A stretch of DNA of 64,000 nucleotides from Qiania dongpingensis (GCF_014337195.1 NZ_CP060634.1:930001-994000); one strand, 5' to 3'; shown: positions 37,509-47,007, numbered from the stretch's first letter. The notes: generated by a model from the letters alone, not told the origin. Program-made: numbers and translations.

Positions 37509-38154
37509 ACTGCGGGTCGCTTGGATTCGCCTCCACCTTCTCACGCAGTCTTCTCACATGTACATCCACTGTCCGCACGTCGCCGGGGTACTCATATCCC
37601 CATACGATGTTGAGCAGCTTTTCCCTGCTGTATACCTTTCCAGGATTGGTAAGCAAAAGCTCCAGCAGATCGAATTCCTTGGCCGTCAGGTTGATCTCTT
37701 TCTCCCCGATGAACACGCGGCGGCTCTCCTTGTCCATGGTCAGTTCCTTAACCTTCAGGACACTTTTCGCCTCTCCGTCCTTCGTCCTCTTTGAATTTCT
37801 TCTGATAATGGCTTTGATCCGCGCCTTTACCTCCAAAATATTGAATGGCTTTGTGATATAATCATCCGCTCCCATATCCAATCCCAGGATCTTATCCATG
37901 TCGTCGCCTTTGGCGGTGAGCATGATGATCGGCATATCAGAAAACTCCCGTATCTGCTGACAGACCTCAAATCCGTCATATACCGGCAGCATTACATCCA
38001 GAAGCACCGCATCATAGTCATTCTTTTTGGCAAAGTCCAGGGCTTCCTGTCCGTCATAGGCACAGTCCACCTGCATCCCTTCCTGCTCCAGGCTGAAACG
38101 GATTCCCTTCACTATCAGCTTTTCGTCGTCAACAACCAAAATTCTGTTCGCCAT
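37465..38154 (-). CDS. OmpR/PhoB-type response regulator
   Basis: 229 residues starting MANRILVVDDEK after an AGGGAG site. The receiver domain has the acidic pair DDE, the phosphoacceptor aspartate in AVLLDVMLPVYDG, the threonine and lysine in MLTAKGDD, and a C-terminal winged helix with SREKLLNIVWGYEYPGDVRTVDVHVRRLREK split over the recognition helix. It is close in form to WalR/YycF-like regulators, but I cannot prove orthology without the walHIJ genes, which are not here. It is the first gene of the pair. Confidence 0.93.
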   Translation of the reverse strand: MANRILVVDDEKLIVKGIRFSLEQEGMQVDCAYDGQEALDFAKKNDYDAVLLDVMLPVYDGFEVCQQIREFSDMPIIMLTAKGDDMDKILGLDMGADDYITKPFNILEVKARIKAIIRRNSKRTKDGEAKSVLKVKELTMDKESRRVFIGEKEINLTAKEFDLLELLLTNPGKVYSREKLLNIVWGYEYPGDVRTVDVHVRRLREKVEANPSDPQYVYTKWGVGYFFKG

Positions 38155-38179
38155 CTCGTTCTCCCTGCTTCTCAATCAT

Positions 38180-38851
38180 CTACCTGACTGTTATTTTATC
38201 TTTAAGCCTTTCATATGCCGCCTCCTTGATTCCGGACACCTGCATGATGTCCTCCGGCCGCTCAAAGGCTCCATGTGCTTCCCGGTAGGCGATCACCGCC
38301 TCCGCTTTTGCTTCTCCGATGCCCGGAAGGGTCATCAGAAGTTCTTTTTCCGCGTGATTGATATCTATCAGTCCGTCGCCCGCAGCTCCCGGATCACCGC
38401 CGCCTTGCACGGTATCTCCTCCATATTGCTCTCCCTGGGGCAGCTCAGAAAGGAAGGGCACTGCCACTTTATCCCCATCTGAAAGGGTCCCGGCCATATT
38501 CAGATAATCTGCCGCTGCTCCCCCGGCCATGCCTCCTGCTGCCTCTATGGCCTCATAGATCCGGCTTCCGGACGGAAGCTCATATACCCCCGGTACGGAT
38601 ACCGCGCCGCACACATGGACCCAAATGGTCGTGTCCGGCTCATCGTCTGCGAGATCAGCCGTTTCCCGCCCCGCACCTTCTGCATCCGTAAAAGCCTCTG
38701 TTTTTTTGGCTGATATGCTCTCTGTCTCCAGCCACACATTTTCAGTTCTTCCGCATCCGGAAAAACCTGGCAGAAGGGCCGCCGCCAGCGCCAAAAGGGC
38801 CGGCCGCATCGTCTTTCGTCTAATCTGATCATTCTTTCTTTTTCTTTTCAC
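38180..38851 (-). CDS. comEA: ComEA-type DNA-binding lipoprotein
   Basis: A membrane-anchored receptor that binds incoming double-stranded DNA. I choose a GTG start (38851), with GGAGG five bases upstream, giving a basic N-terminus MKRKRKNDQ and a signal helix ending in LPGFSGC. This lipobox is weak, so a plain anchor is possible. An SLBB domain (VHVCGAVSVPGVYELP, about 95-150) is followed by a linker and two helix-hairpin-helix motifs near the end (LPGIGEAKAEAVIAYR and VSGIKEAAYERL). The gene is upstream of the two-component genes on the same strand, with 25 bases between. Confidence 0.88.
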   Translation of the reverse strand: MKRKRKNDQIRRKTMRPALLALAAALLPGFSGCGRTENVWLETESISAKKTEAFTDAEGAGRETADLADDEPDTTIWVHVCGAVSVPGVYELPSGSRIYEAIEAAGGMAGGAAADYLNMAGTLSDGDKVAVPFLSELPQGEQYGGDTVQGGGDPGAAGDGLIDINHAEKELLMTLPGIGEAKAEAVIAYREAHGAFERPEDIMQVSGIKEAAYERLKDKITVR

Positions 38852-38929
38852 AGCATCCTCCATCCGGCGGACGCTTCTCAAATCTCACACTCTTTTATTC
38901 TACCTGAAACCCCCCGCCTTTACAAGAGC

Positions 38930-39358
38930 TTACCACTTAAAAATCACAATTCCGGCGACCGCGACTACCATGCCCACCAGCTTGTGCCATTCAAATCCAG
39001 CCTTCTCCACGCCGAACATACCGAACAATTCAATCACATATGCAACGACTACCTGGGCGACCACGATCAGCATGGCGGCGCGGGCAGGCCCCAGATTGCC
39101 CATCGCTTCTATTACCGTATAGGTGATAAAAGCTCCCATGACGCCGCCGAGCAGCATGTACTTGGGTTCGACCTGCCAGACAGCCAGGACCGGCTGCCTT
39201 CCGGTAATGAACCACGCCACAACGCAGGTTAAGAGCGCAGTCAGCTGTACGAACCCGGCGGCTACCCAGACACTGCTGGCCTTAGTCACTTCTGTGTTAA
39301 ACACTCCCTGGACACTCATAAGCGCACCAGACAATAAGGCAATGAGAATTCCAAACAT
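38930..39358 (-). CDS. small DMT-superfamily transporter (YdcZ/DUF606-like)
   Basis: 142 residues with five predicted helices. The N-terminal FGILIALLSGALMSVQGVFNTEVTK and the central YMLLGGVMGAFITYTVI match the short, half-size DMT proteins of the YdcZ type, which usually work as pairs or homodimers. The ATG has GGAGGG upstream. No second half is adjacent, so it may be a homodimer. Its cargo is unknown. Confidence 0.8.
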   Translation of the reverse strand: MFGILIALLSGALMSVQGVFNTEVTKASSVWVAAGFVQLTALLTCVVAWFITGRQPVLAVWQVEPKYMLLGGVMGAFITYTVIEAMGNLGPARAAMLIVVAQVVVAYVIELFGMFGVEKAGFEWHKLVGMVVAVAGIVIFKW

Positions 39359-39464
39359 AAAAAGCCCTCCATTCTGAATCAACTCACATTTTTGTTAGTT
39401 TATCCAAAACGAAAAGCTTTATGAACAAAATATTCAAAATTAAAAGCTTTCATACATGTACCGA

Positions 39465-39516
39465 CGGAGCTTGATCGGAGCTTGCTGGAAATGATTCCAA
39501 AAAATATTTTGTATCA
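39465..39516 (-). repeat. interspersed structured element, short fragment copy E
   Basis: Read on the minus strand: the argD stop codon TGA continues as TACAAAATATTTTTTGGAATC, then CAGCAAGCTCCGATCAAGCTCC. This is the first about 50 bases of the element in the usual orientation; the rest is missing. The remaining 100 bases up to the DMT gene contain an AAAAGCTTT pair (39433-39452 region) and nothing else that I recognise. Confidence 0.75.
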
Positions 39517-40698
39517 TTCTTTTATACTTTCCTCCAGCACCTCTGCCATCTCATCCACATGTTCTTTCTCGATGATCAGAGGCGGTACAAACCGAATGAC
39601 ATTGTTTTCGGCAGTTATCAAGATCACGCCCCGTTTTATGGCCGCTCTCGCTATCTCCGCAGGGGATTCCCGGAACTCAAGCCCCTGGATCAGTCCTTTT
39701 CCCCGATGCTCCTTGATGATCGGATATTTCTCCCTAAGCAACTCCAGCTTATCCCACAGATAAGCGCCCACTTCACAGACATGCCCCAGGATATCCTCAC
39801 TCTCAAAAATGTCCAGCACCGCCCGTGCTCCCGCGCAGACCAAAGGATTTCCCCCATAGGTGCTGCCATGGTCTCCCGGCACCAGGGAAGCGGCTTTTTC
39901 CGTGGTCAGAAACGCTCCGATGGGAAGTCCGTTCCCCAGGGCTTTCGCCACTGTCATCACATCAGGCTGGACACCCGCGTGCTGACAGGCGAACATCTTT
40001 CCGCTCCTGCCCATCCCACATTGAATCTCATCAAAAATGAGCAGGATATCCCTTTCGTCGCATAGCTTCCGAAGAGCCCGGAGGAATTCCGCGTCCGCCG
40101 GATATATCCCTCCTTCTCCCTGAATCGGCTCCAGGATGACGGCGCACGTCCGGTCCGTCACCTGTGTCAGCACACTGTCCAGGTCATTGTATTCCGCAAA
40201 TCTGACTCCGCCGATCAAAGGACGGAAATCCTGCTGATAGTGGGGATTTCCCGTGACAGACAGCGCTCCCATACTCCTGCCGTGGAAGGAATGGTTCATC
40301 GCGATGATCTCGTGATCCGTCCGGCCGTCCTTCTGCACCGCATATTTTCTGGCGGTCTTTATGGCGCCTTCTATGGCCTCCGTACCGCTGTTGGTAAAGA
40401 AAACCCGGTCCATCCCTGTTGCCTTCACCAGCTTTTCCGCCGCCTCAATGGCAGGGACATTGTAATAAAGATTGGAGGTATGGATCAGCTTATCCACTTG
40501 TTCCTTCACCGCCGCATCAAATTTCGGATTGTGATAACCGAGTCCGAACACCGCGATGCCCGCGGCAAAATCCAGATACCGTTTTCCCTCAATGTCATAG
40601 AGGCAGACGCCCTCGCCGCGGTCAAACACAATGGGAGTCCTGTTATAAGTATGGAGAAGTACGCTCTCACCCCGCGCCATATATTCTTCAGCCTTCAT
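39514..40698 (-). CDS. argD: acetylornithine aminotransferase
   Basis: A PLP-dependent transaminase of arginine synthesis that converts N-acetylglutamate semialdehyde to N-acetylornithine. The 394 residues include [15 protein letters not shown] (cofactor phosphate), [12 protein letters not shown] (PLP aspartate) and [15 protein letters not shown] with the Schiff-base lysine. The ATG overlaps the end of argB by 11 bases. The stop codon is also the first base of repeat fragment copy E. It is the last gene of the arginine operon. Confidence 0.95.
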   Translation of the reverse strand: MKAEEYMARGESVLLHTYNRTPIVFDRGEGVCLYDIEGKRYLDFAAGIAVFGLGYHNPKFDAAVKEQVDKLIHTSNLYYNVPAIEAAEKLVKATGMDRVFFTNSGTEAIEGAIKTARKYAVQKDGRTDHEIIAMNHSFHGRSMGALSVTGNPHYQQDFRPLIGGVRFAEYNDLDSVLTQVTDRTCAVILEPIQGEGGIYPADAEFLRALRKLCDERDILLIFDEIQCGMGRSGKMFACQHAGVQPDVMTVAKALGNGLPIGAFLTTEKAASLVPGDHGSTYGGNPLVCAGARAVLDIFESEDILGHVCEVGAYLWDKLELLREKYPIIKEHRGKGLIQGLEFRESPAEIARAAIKRGVILITAENNVIRFVPPLIIEKEHVDEMAEVLEESIKE

Positions 40699-41584
40699 AA
40701 AAATACCTCTCCTCCTCGCTGTTCAGTATCGCCGTGCCGATTCCTTTATTCGTAAAGATTTCCAAAAGCAGGCAGTGGGGAATCCGGCCGTCCAGGATAT
40801 GTACTCTGGAGACTCCCTGCTTCAAGGCGTCCACACAGCTTTGAAGCTTCGGTATCATGCCGCCTCCCGCCATGCCCTGTGCCACGAACCGCTCCGCCTC
40901 ATTCAGGGTAAGCTCCGAGATCAAGGTACTTTTATCCTCAAAATCCCGATAGACCCCCTCCACGTCTGTGAGGAAGGCCAGCTTCTCCGCATTGACCGCC
41001 TTCGCTATGGCGCAGGCCGCGTCATCCGCATTGATATTATAGGTCCGAAAGCTGTCGTCATAACCGATGGGACAGACGATCGGGAGGAAATCCTTCTCCA
41101 AAAGGTCATACAAAAGCTTCGGACTGACGTGTTTTACATTTCCCACATATCCGATGTCCTGACCGTCCGGCAGTTTCTTTTCCACATTCAAAAGTCCGCC
41201 GTCCTTGCCGCTTATCCCCACGGCCTTGACGCCCAATTCCTGAACCATCTGCACCAGGTTTTTATTCACCCGGTTCAGTACCATCTCAGCGATCTCCATG
41301 GTTGGTTCGTCGGTGACGCGGAAGCCGTTTACGAACTGCGGCTCCATTCCCACCTTTTTCACCCAGCTGCTGATCTCCTTTCCGCCTCCGTGGACGATGA
41401 TCGGCTTGAAGCCCACCAGCTTTAAAAGCACGACGTCTTTGACGACATTTTTCTTAAGCTGCCCGTCCACCATGGCGCTTCCGCCGTATTTTACCACGAT
41501 GATCTTCCGGTTGAAGCGCTGGATATAGGGCAGCGCCTCTATGAGGACCTCCGCCTTGTGCATGATCTGTGAATCCATTTCCAT
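40688..41584 (-). CDS. argB: acetylglutamate kinase
   Basis: Phosphorylates N-acetylglutamate, the second step in the pathway and the usual target of arginine feedback. The 298-residue length and the N-terminal extension ([21 protein letters not shown]) resemble the arginine-sensitive hexameric type, in which that helix links the dimers. Motifs: VVKYGGSAM (phosphate-binding lysine), [11 protein letters not shown] and [12 protein letters not shown]. Feedback sensitivity is inferred from length only. It follows the NSS transporter gene with a 53-base gap. Confidence 0.95.
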   Translation of the reverse strand: MEMDSQIMHKAEVLIEALPYIQRFNRKIIVVKYGGSAMVDGQLKKNVVKDVVLLKLVGFKPIIVHGGGKEISSWVKKVGMEPQFVNGFRVTDEPTMEIAEMVLNRVNKNLVQMVQELGVKAVGISGKDGGLLNVEKKLPDGQDIGYVGNVKHVSPKLLYDLLEKDFLPIVCPIGYDDSFRTYNINADDAACAIAKAVNAEKLAFLTDVEGVYRDFEDKSTLISELTLNEAERFVAQGMAGGGMIPKLQSCVDALKQGVSRVHILDGRIPHCLLLEIFTNKGIGTAILNSEEERYFYEG

Positions 41585-41637
41585 ATTGTGTCTTTCCTTT
41601 CCTGGTACGGATTCTCAGACTCCCAAGACTCGGCTGT

Positions 41638-43011
41638 TTAATGGAAGAAGAACTTGGACAGATATCCCCATACAAAGATAAACAGTACGATCAAGGGCAG
41701 GATAAAGGTCACGTATCCCCGCACCCAGCCGGGAAACCTCATTCCCTTTCCTTCGTTGGCCTCACCGGTAAATTTTTTCCAGCCCCAGCCATATCTGCTC
41801 ACACAGAACAGCAGATATACCAAACTTCCCAGGGGGAGCAGATTGTTGCTGACGATGAAGTCTTCCAGATCCAGCACATTACTGCCGGCGCCCAGAGGCT
41901 GAAAACCGCTCCAGAGATTGAAGCCCAGCACGCAGGGCAGGGAAAGCACGATGACGACCACGATGTTTACGAGAACCGCCTTTTTCCGGGAACAGCCTGT
42001 CAAATCCGTAGCAAACGATATGATATTTTCAAACACGGCAATTACCGTAGAAATCGCCGCAAAAAACATGAACACAAAAAACAGGGTGCCCCAGACATTG
42101 CCAAATTTCATGGCGTTGAATACATTGGGCAGAGTGATAAAGATCAGGCTGGGACCTTCCCCAGGATTGACATTATAGGCAAAGCAGGCCGGAAAAATGA
42201 TAAGACCGGCAATCAGCGCCACCATTGTGTCAAGAGCCGTAATGCTGATGGCTTCCCCTGTCAGCCTTCTCTCTTTATTGATGTAGCTGCCGAAAATGGC
42301 TATGGCTCCGATTCCCAGGCTCAGCGTAAAAAACGCCTGCCCCATGGCCGCATAGATGGCTTCCCAAAGGCCATGCTCCTGCAGCTTTCCAAAGTCTGGC
42401 AGCAGATAAAATTTAAGCCCTTCATGACCGCCTTTTAATGTGACAGAATGGACTGCCAGCACGATCATCATAATGAACAGGCTGATCATCATAAACTTTG
42501 TGACACGCTCCACGCCTTTTTGCAGCCCCATGGCGCAGATCCCGAAGCAAAGCAGTACGATGACGACCATAAATCCCGTCATAAGGCCCGGCTGCTGTGT
42601 CATACCCGTAAATTCACCGGCCACCTGATCGGCGTTCAGCCCGGTAAACTGACCGGACGCCATTTTATATACGTAATAAAGCATCCATCCGGCAATGGTG
42701 GTATAAAACATCATGAGCAGATAATTCCCCGCCATGGCGCCCCATTTGTACCAATGCCACTTGCTCCCTTTCGGTTCCAGCACGTCAAAGGACTTGGCCG
42801 CGCTTTTCTGGCTCGCCCTTCCCACGGCCAGCTCTGCTACCATGATCGGCAGCCCCAGCACCAGCAGGAAGAAAATATAGATCAGGACAAATGCCGCCCC
42901 GCCATATTTTCCAGTTACATAGGGGAACCTCCATACATTGCCCAGTCCGATGGCACAGCCCGCTGAAATCAGGATGAAGCCAAGCCTGGATGAAAATTTT
43001 TCTCGTTTCAT
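41638..43011 (-). CDS. sodium-dependent transporter (NSS/SNF family)
   Basis: A 457-residue protein with eleven to twelve helices of the LeuT fold. The N-terminal ISAGCAIGLGNVWRFPYVTGKYGGAAFVLIY block is the unwound first helix that binds sodium and substrate; GIGAIAIFGSYI and FAAISTVIAVFENI are later core helices. Bacterial members carry amino acids such as tryptophan, tyrosine or leucine. Its place between argJ and argB is unusual and suggests regulation with arginine synthesis. A strong hairpin and a possible weak terminator precede it (43048-43141). Confidence 0.9.
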   Translation of the reverse strand: MKREKFSSRLGFILISAGCAIGLGNVWRFPYVTGKYGGAAFVLIYIFFLLVLGLPIMVAELAVGRASQKSAAKSFDVLEPKGSKWHWYKWGAMAGNYLLMMFYTTIAGWMLYYVYKMASGQFTGLNADQVAGEFTGMTQQPGLMTGFMVVIVLLCFGICAMGLQKGVERVTKFMMISLFIMMIVLAVHSVTLKGGHEGLKFYLLPDFGKLQEHGLWEAIYAAMGQAFFTLSLGIGAIAIFGSYINKERRLTGEAISITALDTMVALIAGLIIFPACFAYNVNPGEGPSLIFITLPNVFNAMKFGNVWGTLFFVFMFFAAISTVIAVFENIISFATDLTGCSRKKAVLVNIVVVIVLSLPCVLGFNLWSGFQPLGAGSNVLDLEDFIVSNNLLPLGSLVYLLFCVSRYGWGWKKFTGEANEGKGMRFPGWVRGYVTFILPLIVLFIFVWGYLSKFFFH

Positions 43012-43047
43012 ACTCTAAAACCCCTTTCTTCTCCAAGGGGAATCTGA

Positions 43048-43073
43048 AACGAAAAACCTCTTCGCCCTCGAAG
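43048..43073 (-). terminator. weak terminator-like hairpin before the NSS gene
   Basis: On the minus strand CTTCG, loop AGGG, CGAAG, then AGGTTTTTC. The stem is only five base pairs, so an attenuator role is uncertain. Confidence 0.35.
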
Positions 43074-43074
43074 C

Positions 43075-43141
43075 TATGATATAGTACGTCTGATCAGAGG
43101 ACTGAGGCCTCCGCCTCGTCCTCCGCGGCTATTATATCATA
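43075..43141 (-). other. two-part strong hairpin between argJ and the NSS transporter
   Basis: An outer nine-base stem (TATGATATA at 43075 with TATATCATA at 43133) encloses an inner stem GAGGAC.GAGGC with GCCTC.GTCCTC (43097-43123). It starts three bases after the argJ stop. There is no U-run, so it is not a standard intrinsic terminator; it could fix an mRNA 3' end, separate argJ from the transporter, or be a small regulatory RNA element. Confidence 0.55.
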
Positions 43142-43143
43142 AC

Positions 43144-44370
43144 TCATGAGCGGTAGTCAGCATTTATTTTCACATAGTCCAAAGTCAGGTCGCACCCCCA
43201 CGCCGTGGCCGAGAAATCCCCTGCCCCCACATCGGCGATGGCAGTCACTTCCTCCTCTGACAAGATTCTGGTGGCCTCCTCTTCCTCATAGCCGGCAGCC
43301 GTACCATTTTCTACTATCTTAAGCTTCCCGGCCCGGCTCAAAAGCCAGATGTCCACCTTTTCCGGATCGAAGGAAACCCCGGAATAGCCGAGAGCACATA
43401 GGATTCTTCCCCAGTTGGCGTCCCGGCCGAATACAGCCGCCTTTGTAAGACTGGAGGTGACTACGGCTTTCGCCAGTGTCCGGGCCGCCTCCTTGTCAGG
43501 CGCTCCTGACACCTTCACTTCAAATAAACAGGTGGCCCCCTCTCCATCGCCTGCGATCATCTTTGACAGTGTGGTCATCACTTCATGAAGAGCTTCGCAG
43601 AACAGTCTGTAATCCTCTCCTTCCTCTGTGATCTCCGGATTTCCGGCCATTCCGTTGGCCAGGAGGACCACGCTGTCGTTGGTGGACGTATCGCCGTCCA
43701 CAGAGATCATATTAAAGGTATCCTTTACATCGGCGCTCAGCGCTTTCTGAAGCATCTCCCGGGCAATGCAGGCGTCCGTCGTCAGAAAGCAGAGCATGGT
43801 AGCCATATTGGGATGGATCATCCCAGATCCCTTTCCCATGCCGGACACCACCGCGGTCTTTCCTCCCAATTCTACCTCCACCGCGATCTCTTTCGGTTTT
43901 GTATCCGTAGTCATGATGGCTTCTGCGGCCAGGCGGGCATCCAACCTTTTGCAGCCGAGTATCGGCGCCATCTTACTGATTCCGGACCGGATGGCATCCA
44001 TGGGAAGCTGTGCCCCGATGACGCCGGTAGATGCCACCAATACCGCTTCCTTCGGTATGCCAAGGGCCTTTCCAGTCTCCGCCGCCATCTCTGTACAGCA
44101 ATCATACCCTTCTTTTCCGGTACAGGCATTGGCCACTCCGCTGTTCACGACCACAGCCTGGGCAAAAGGACTTTCAAGGACCACCTTCTGGTCCCACTTG
44201 ACCGGAGCGGCTTTTACCACGTTGGTCGTGAAGACCCCCGCCGTCCGGCAGGGCGCTTCGCTGTATATCAGGGCCATATCCTTCTTCCCGCTCTTTTTGA
44301 TTCCGGCGTGCACTCCCGCGGCTTTAAATCCTTTGGGCGCTGTAACGCCTCCGTCCACTGTCTTTATCAT
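43144..44370 (-). CDS. argJ: ornithine acetyltransferase / N-acetylglutamate synthase
   Basis: Transfers the acetyl group from N-acetylornithine to glutamate, so the pathway runs as a cycle; bifunctional members also use acetyl-CoA. The start MIKTVDGGVTAPKGF (408 residues) has AAAGGA upstream and follows argC by 28 bases; the longer frame overlaps argC. The self-cleavage site is in KGSGMIHPNMATMLCF, where the threonine of MATML becomes the new N-terminal nucleophile of the beta chain. The common alanine after MI is replaced by histidine, which is a tolerated position as far as I know. Confidence 0.95.
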   Translation of the reverse strand: MIKTVDGGVTAPKGFKAAGVHAGIKKSGKKDMALIYSEAPCRTAGVFTTNVVKAAPVKWDQKVVLESPFAQAVVVNSGVANACTGKEGYDCCTEMAAETGKALGIPKEAVLVASTGVIGAQLPMDAIRSGISKMAPILGCKRLDARLAAEAIMTTDTKPKEIAVEVELGGKTAVVSGMGKGSGMIHPNMATMLCFLTTDACIAREMLQKALSADVKDTFNMISVDGDTSTNDSVVLLANGMAGNPEITEEGEDYRLFCEALHEVMTTLSKMIAGDGEGATCLFEVKVSGAPDKEAARTLAKAVVTSSLTKAAVFGRDANWGRILCALGYSGVSFDPEKVDIWLLSRAGKLKIVENGTAAGYEEEEATRILSEEEVTAIADVGAGDFSATAWGCDLTLDYVKINADYRS

Positions 44371-44398
44371 CTCTTTATCCTTTCTTTCTATCCATATC

Positions 44399-45439
44399 TC
44401 AAGGAAACATCGGAATCTGCATGAGGCCGGTGTTTTCCGGAAGTCCAAACATCAGGTTCATATTCTGCACCGCCTGCCCGGCCGCCCCTTTGACCAGATT
44501 ATCCAAAGCTCCTATGGCAATGATCCGTCCTGTCCTTTCGTCAATCTTAAAATTCATATCCACGAAATTGCTTCCTTCGACCCATCTGGTCTCCGGATAC
44601 ACTTCCTTTGGCAGGACCCGGATAAAAAATTCCTTTGCATAATATTGATCGTATACCTCTTTTACTTCGTCATAGGATACTTTTTTCAGAAGCTTTGCAT
44701 AAGCCGTGATCAAAATCCCACGGTTCATCGGCACCAGATGAGGTGTGAAGTTCAAAAGCACCGGCTGGCCTCCCGCATATCCGAGCTGCTCCTCAATCTC
44801 CGGAGTATGCCGGTGTGCAGCCACGCTGTACGCCTTGATGCTCTCATTTACCTCACAGAACAGATTCGCTGTCTTAGCGCTCCTTCCCGCTCCCGATGTA
44901 CCCGATTTGGCATCTATTATAATGGAAGAAACATCCAGAAGCCCCTCCTTTACCAGAGGGTACAGCGTCAGGATGGAACAGGTGGTATAACAGCCGGGGT
45001 TGGCCACCAGCCTGGCCTGTTTCACATCCTCTCTGTTGATCTCGCAGAGGCCGTACACTGCCTCCTGTATGTATTCCGGGCTTTTATGCTTGATTCCATA
45101 CCATTTCTCATAGGTTTCCACATTTTTAATACGAAAGTCCGCGCTCAGATCCACGATTTTCGTCCCGGAAAGGATACCGTCGTTCACTAAGGAAGCGCAC
45201 AGCCCCTGAGGGGTGGCGGTAAATACCACGTCCGCCTGCCCGGCCAGCTCTTCCATATTATCGTCCAGGCATTTTTCATCTACGATCCGGAACATGTTTC
45301 TGTAGACAGACGCATATTCCTGTCCCACATAACTTCTGGAGCCATACCAGATGATCTCCGTGTCCGGATGCCCCAATAAAAGCCTTGCAAGCTCCGCGCC
45401 GGCATATCCGGTGGAGCCGATGATTCCTGCCTTGATCAT
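44399..45439 (-). CDS. argC: N-acetyl-gamma-glutamyl-phosphate reductase
   Basis: The NADPH-dependent third enzyme of arginine synthesis. The 346 residues start IKAGIIGSTGYAGAELARLL (dinucleotide-binding fold) and contain the catalytic cysteine in LVANPGCYTTCS and the histidine in AAHRHTPEIE. It is the first gene of the argC-argJ-NSS-argB-argD transcript, which starts from the promoter at 45540-45568 and lies divergently from argG. The GGAAGAGGA ribosome site supports the start. Confidence 0.96.
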   Translation of the reverse strand: MIKAGIIGSTGYAGAELARLLLGHPDTEIIWYGSRSYVGQEYASVYRNMFRIVDEKCLDDNMEELAGQADVVFTATPQGLCASLVNDGILSGTKIVDLSADFRIKNVETYEKWYGIKHKSPEYIQEAVYGLCEINREDVKQARLVANPGCYTTCSILTLYPLVKEGLLDVSSIIIDAKSGTSGAGRSAKTANLFCEVNESIKAYSVAAHRHTPEIEEQLGYAGGQPVLLNFTPHLVPMNRGILITAYAKLLKKVSYDEVKEVYDQYYAKEFFIRVLPKEVYPETRWVEGSNFVDMNFKIDERTGRIIAIGALDNLVKGAAGQAVQNMNLMFGLPENTGLMQIPMFP

Positions 45440-45533
45440 AGTCCTCTTCCTTTCTGAGTCCGTATATTTTATGCAGTCCTCCGCATATTTTTTCGGTTTT
45501 CCTGCATATTTGCCTGCGTTCCTGTCTGAACAA

Positions 45534-45549
45534 TTTATAATTATACATT
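45534..45549 (-). promoter_or_regulatory. candidate ArgR box at the argC promoter
   Basis: On the minus strand AATGTATAATTATAAA, resembling the ARG-box palindrome TGTAT-4N-ATACA with two changes in the second half. It covers the -10 box of the argC promoter, so an arginine-bound ArgR/AhrC would block initiation. No ArgR gene is in the window. Confidence 0.6.
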
Positions 45550-45568
45550 ATCATTGAATAATATGCAA
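45540..45568 (-). promoter_or_regulatory. sigma-A promoter of the argC operon
   Basis: On the minus strand TTGCAT, exactly 17 bases, TATAAT. Confidence 0.8.
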
Positions 45569-45595
45569 TAACTTTTTAAAATTTTAATTTAGGGC

Positions 45596-45624
45596 TTGCA
45601 TTTTCTTGAAATATGTTGTATATT
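45596..45624 (+). promoter_or_regulatory. sigma-A promoter of argG
   Basis: TTGCAT, exactly 17 bases, TATATT. It has the same -35 hexamer and spacing as the divergent argC promoter. Confidence 0.75.
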
Positions 45625-45630
45625 TATACC
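45617..45630 (+). promoter_or_regulatory. candidate ArgR box at the argG promoter
   Basis: TGTAT-ATTT-ATACC, one base from the symmetrical TGTAT-4N-ATACA box, overlapping the -10 of argG. Confidence 0.6.
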
Positions 45631-45700
45631 TGCGACCTACAGAAGCATAGAAACAAAAACAAAAGATGTATGCGTTTTTTATGAGGAGGAATAAATTATC

Positions 45701-46924
45701 ATGAAGGAAAAAGAAAAAGTAATTCTCGCGTATTCCGGCGGTCTGGACACTTCTGTCCTGATTCCCTGGTTAAAAGAAAACTACGATTACGAAGTGGTCT
45801 GTGTCTGCATCGATGTCGGACAGGGAAATGAACTGGACGGCCTGGAAGAAAGAGCGATTTCCACCGGCGCTTCTAAATTATATATCGAACATGTCGTAGA
45901 CGAGTTCTGCGATGACTATATCCTTCCCTGTATCAAAGCCGGCGCCGTATATGAGCACAAATATCTGCTCGGCACCGCCATGGCAAGACCGCTGATCGCT
46001 AAGATCCTTGTGGACATCGCCAAAAAGGAAGGCGCTGTCGCAATCTGTCACGGCGCTACCGGCAAAGGCAACGATCAGGTACGTTTTGAGCTGGGAATCA
46101 AAGCTTTGGCTCCCACGCTGAAGATCATCGCTCCCTGGAGAATCTGGGATATGAAATCCCGTGAAGATGAGCTGGAATACTGCCAGCGCCACGATATCAA
46201 GCTTCCGTTTAAAGCGGACAACAGCTACAGCCGTGACCGGAATATCTGGCACATCAGCCATGAAGGCCTGGAGCTGGAGGATCCTGCCGCCGCTCCCAAC
46301 TTTGACCATATGCTGGTTCTCGGACAGACCCCGGAGAAAGCTCCCGATGAAGCAGAAACCATATCCATAAAATTTGAGGCAGGCAAACCGGTCGCTCTGA
46401 ACGGTAAAGAAATGAAACTGTCCGATATCATCACTGAGCTCAACAAGCTGGGCGGAAAACACGGCATCGGCATCGCCGATATCGTAGAAAACCGTATGGT
46501 GGGCATGAAATCCCGCGGCGTTTATGAGACTCCCGGCGGAACCATCCTCATGGAGGCTCACGACCAGCTGGAAGAACTGATCCTGGACAAAGAGACCCTG
46601 GCTATGAAAAAGGATGTGGGAAATAAATTCGCTGATATCGTTTATTCTGCCAAATGGTTCTCTCCTCTGCGCGAGGCATGCCAGGCATTTGTAGAATCCA
46701 CTCAGAAATACGTGACCGGGGAATGTAAATTGAAGCTCTATAAGGGCAATATCATCAAACAGGGAACCACCTCTCCCTACTCCATGTACAATGAGAGCAT
46801 TGCTTCCTTCACCACCGGCGACCTCTACAATCACCACGACGCGGAGGGCTTCATCAACTTGTACGGACTTTCTACCATGGTGCGCGCCATGAAGATGCAT
46901 GAGATTTCCCAAAATAAGGATTGA
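45701..46924 (+). CDS. argG: argininosuccinate synthase
   Basis: Condenses citrulline with aspartate at the cost of ATP. The 407 residues begin [18 protein letters not shown] (PP-loop for ATP) and contain [16 protein letters not shown] and [16 protein letters not shown], all standard. A GAGGAGGAA ribosome site precedes the ATG. It is divergent from the argC operon. argH does not follow: a strong terminator at 46968-47006 ends the unit, so the lyase must be encoded elsewhere. Confidence 0.97.
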   Translation: MKEKEKVILAYSGGLDTSVLIPWLKENYDYEVVCVCIDVGQGNELDGLEERAISTGASKLYIEHVVDEFCDDYILPCIKAGAVYEHKYLLGTAMARPLIAKILVDIAKKEGAVAICHGATGKGNDQVRFELGIKALAPTLKIIAPWRIWDMKSREDELEYCQRHDIKLPFKADNSYSRDRNIWHISHEGLELEDPAAAPNFDHMLVLGQTPEKAPDEAETISIKFEAGKPVALNGKEMKLSDIITELNKLGGKHGIGIADIVENRMVGMKSRGVYETPGGTILMEAHDQLEELILDKETLAMKKDVGNKFADIVYSAKWFSPLREACQAFVESTQKYVTGECKLKLYKGNIIKQGTTSPYSMYNESIASFTTGDLYNHHDAEGFINLYGLSTMVRAMKMHEISQNKD

Positions 46925-46967
46925 TCGATCATAAGCAACCGGTATCACAAACTCACATAATCATAAT

Positions 46968-47006
46968 AAGGCCCCCGTCAGTTTCCCTCTGACGGGGGCC
47001 TTAGCC
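46968..47006. terminator. two-way terminator between argG and corA
   Basis: AAGGCCCCCGTCAG, loop of seven, CTGACGGGGGCCTT: a perfect 14-bp stem between two converging genes. U-rich runs are short on both sides. Confidence 0.85.
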
Positions 47007-47007
47007 G

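Noticed and set aside
43012..43143. Glycine riboswitch before the NSS transporter
   Set aside because: Sodium-dependent transporters often have one, but the glycine aptamer core blocks are absent; only generic hairpins are present.
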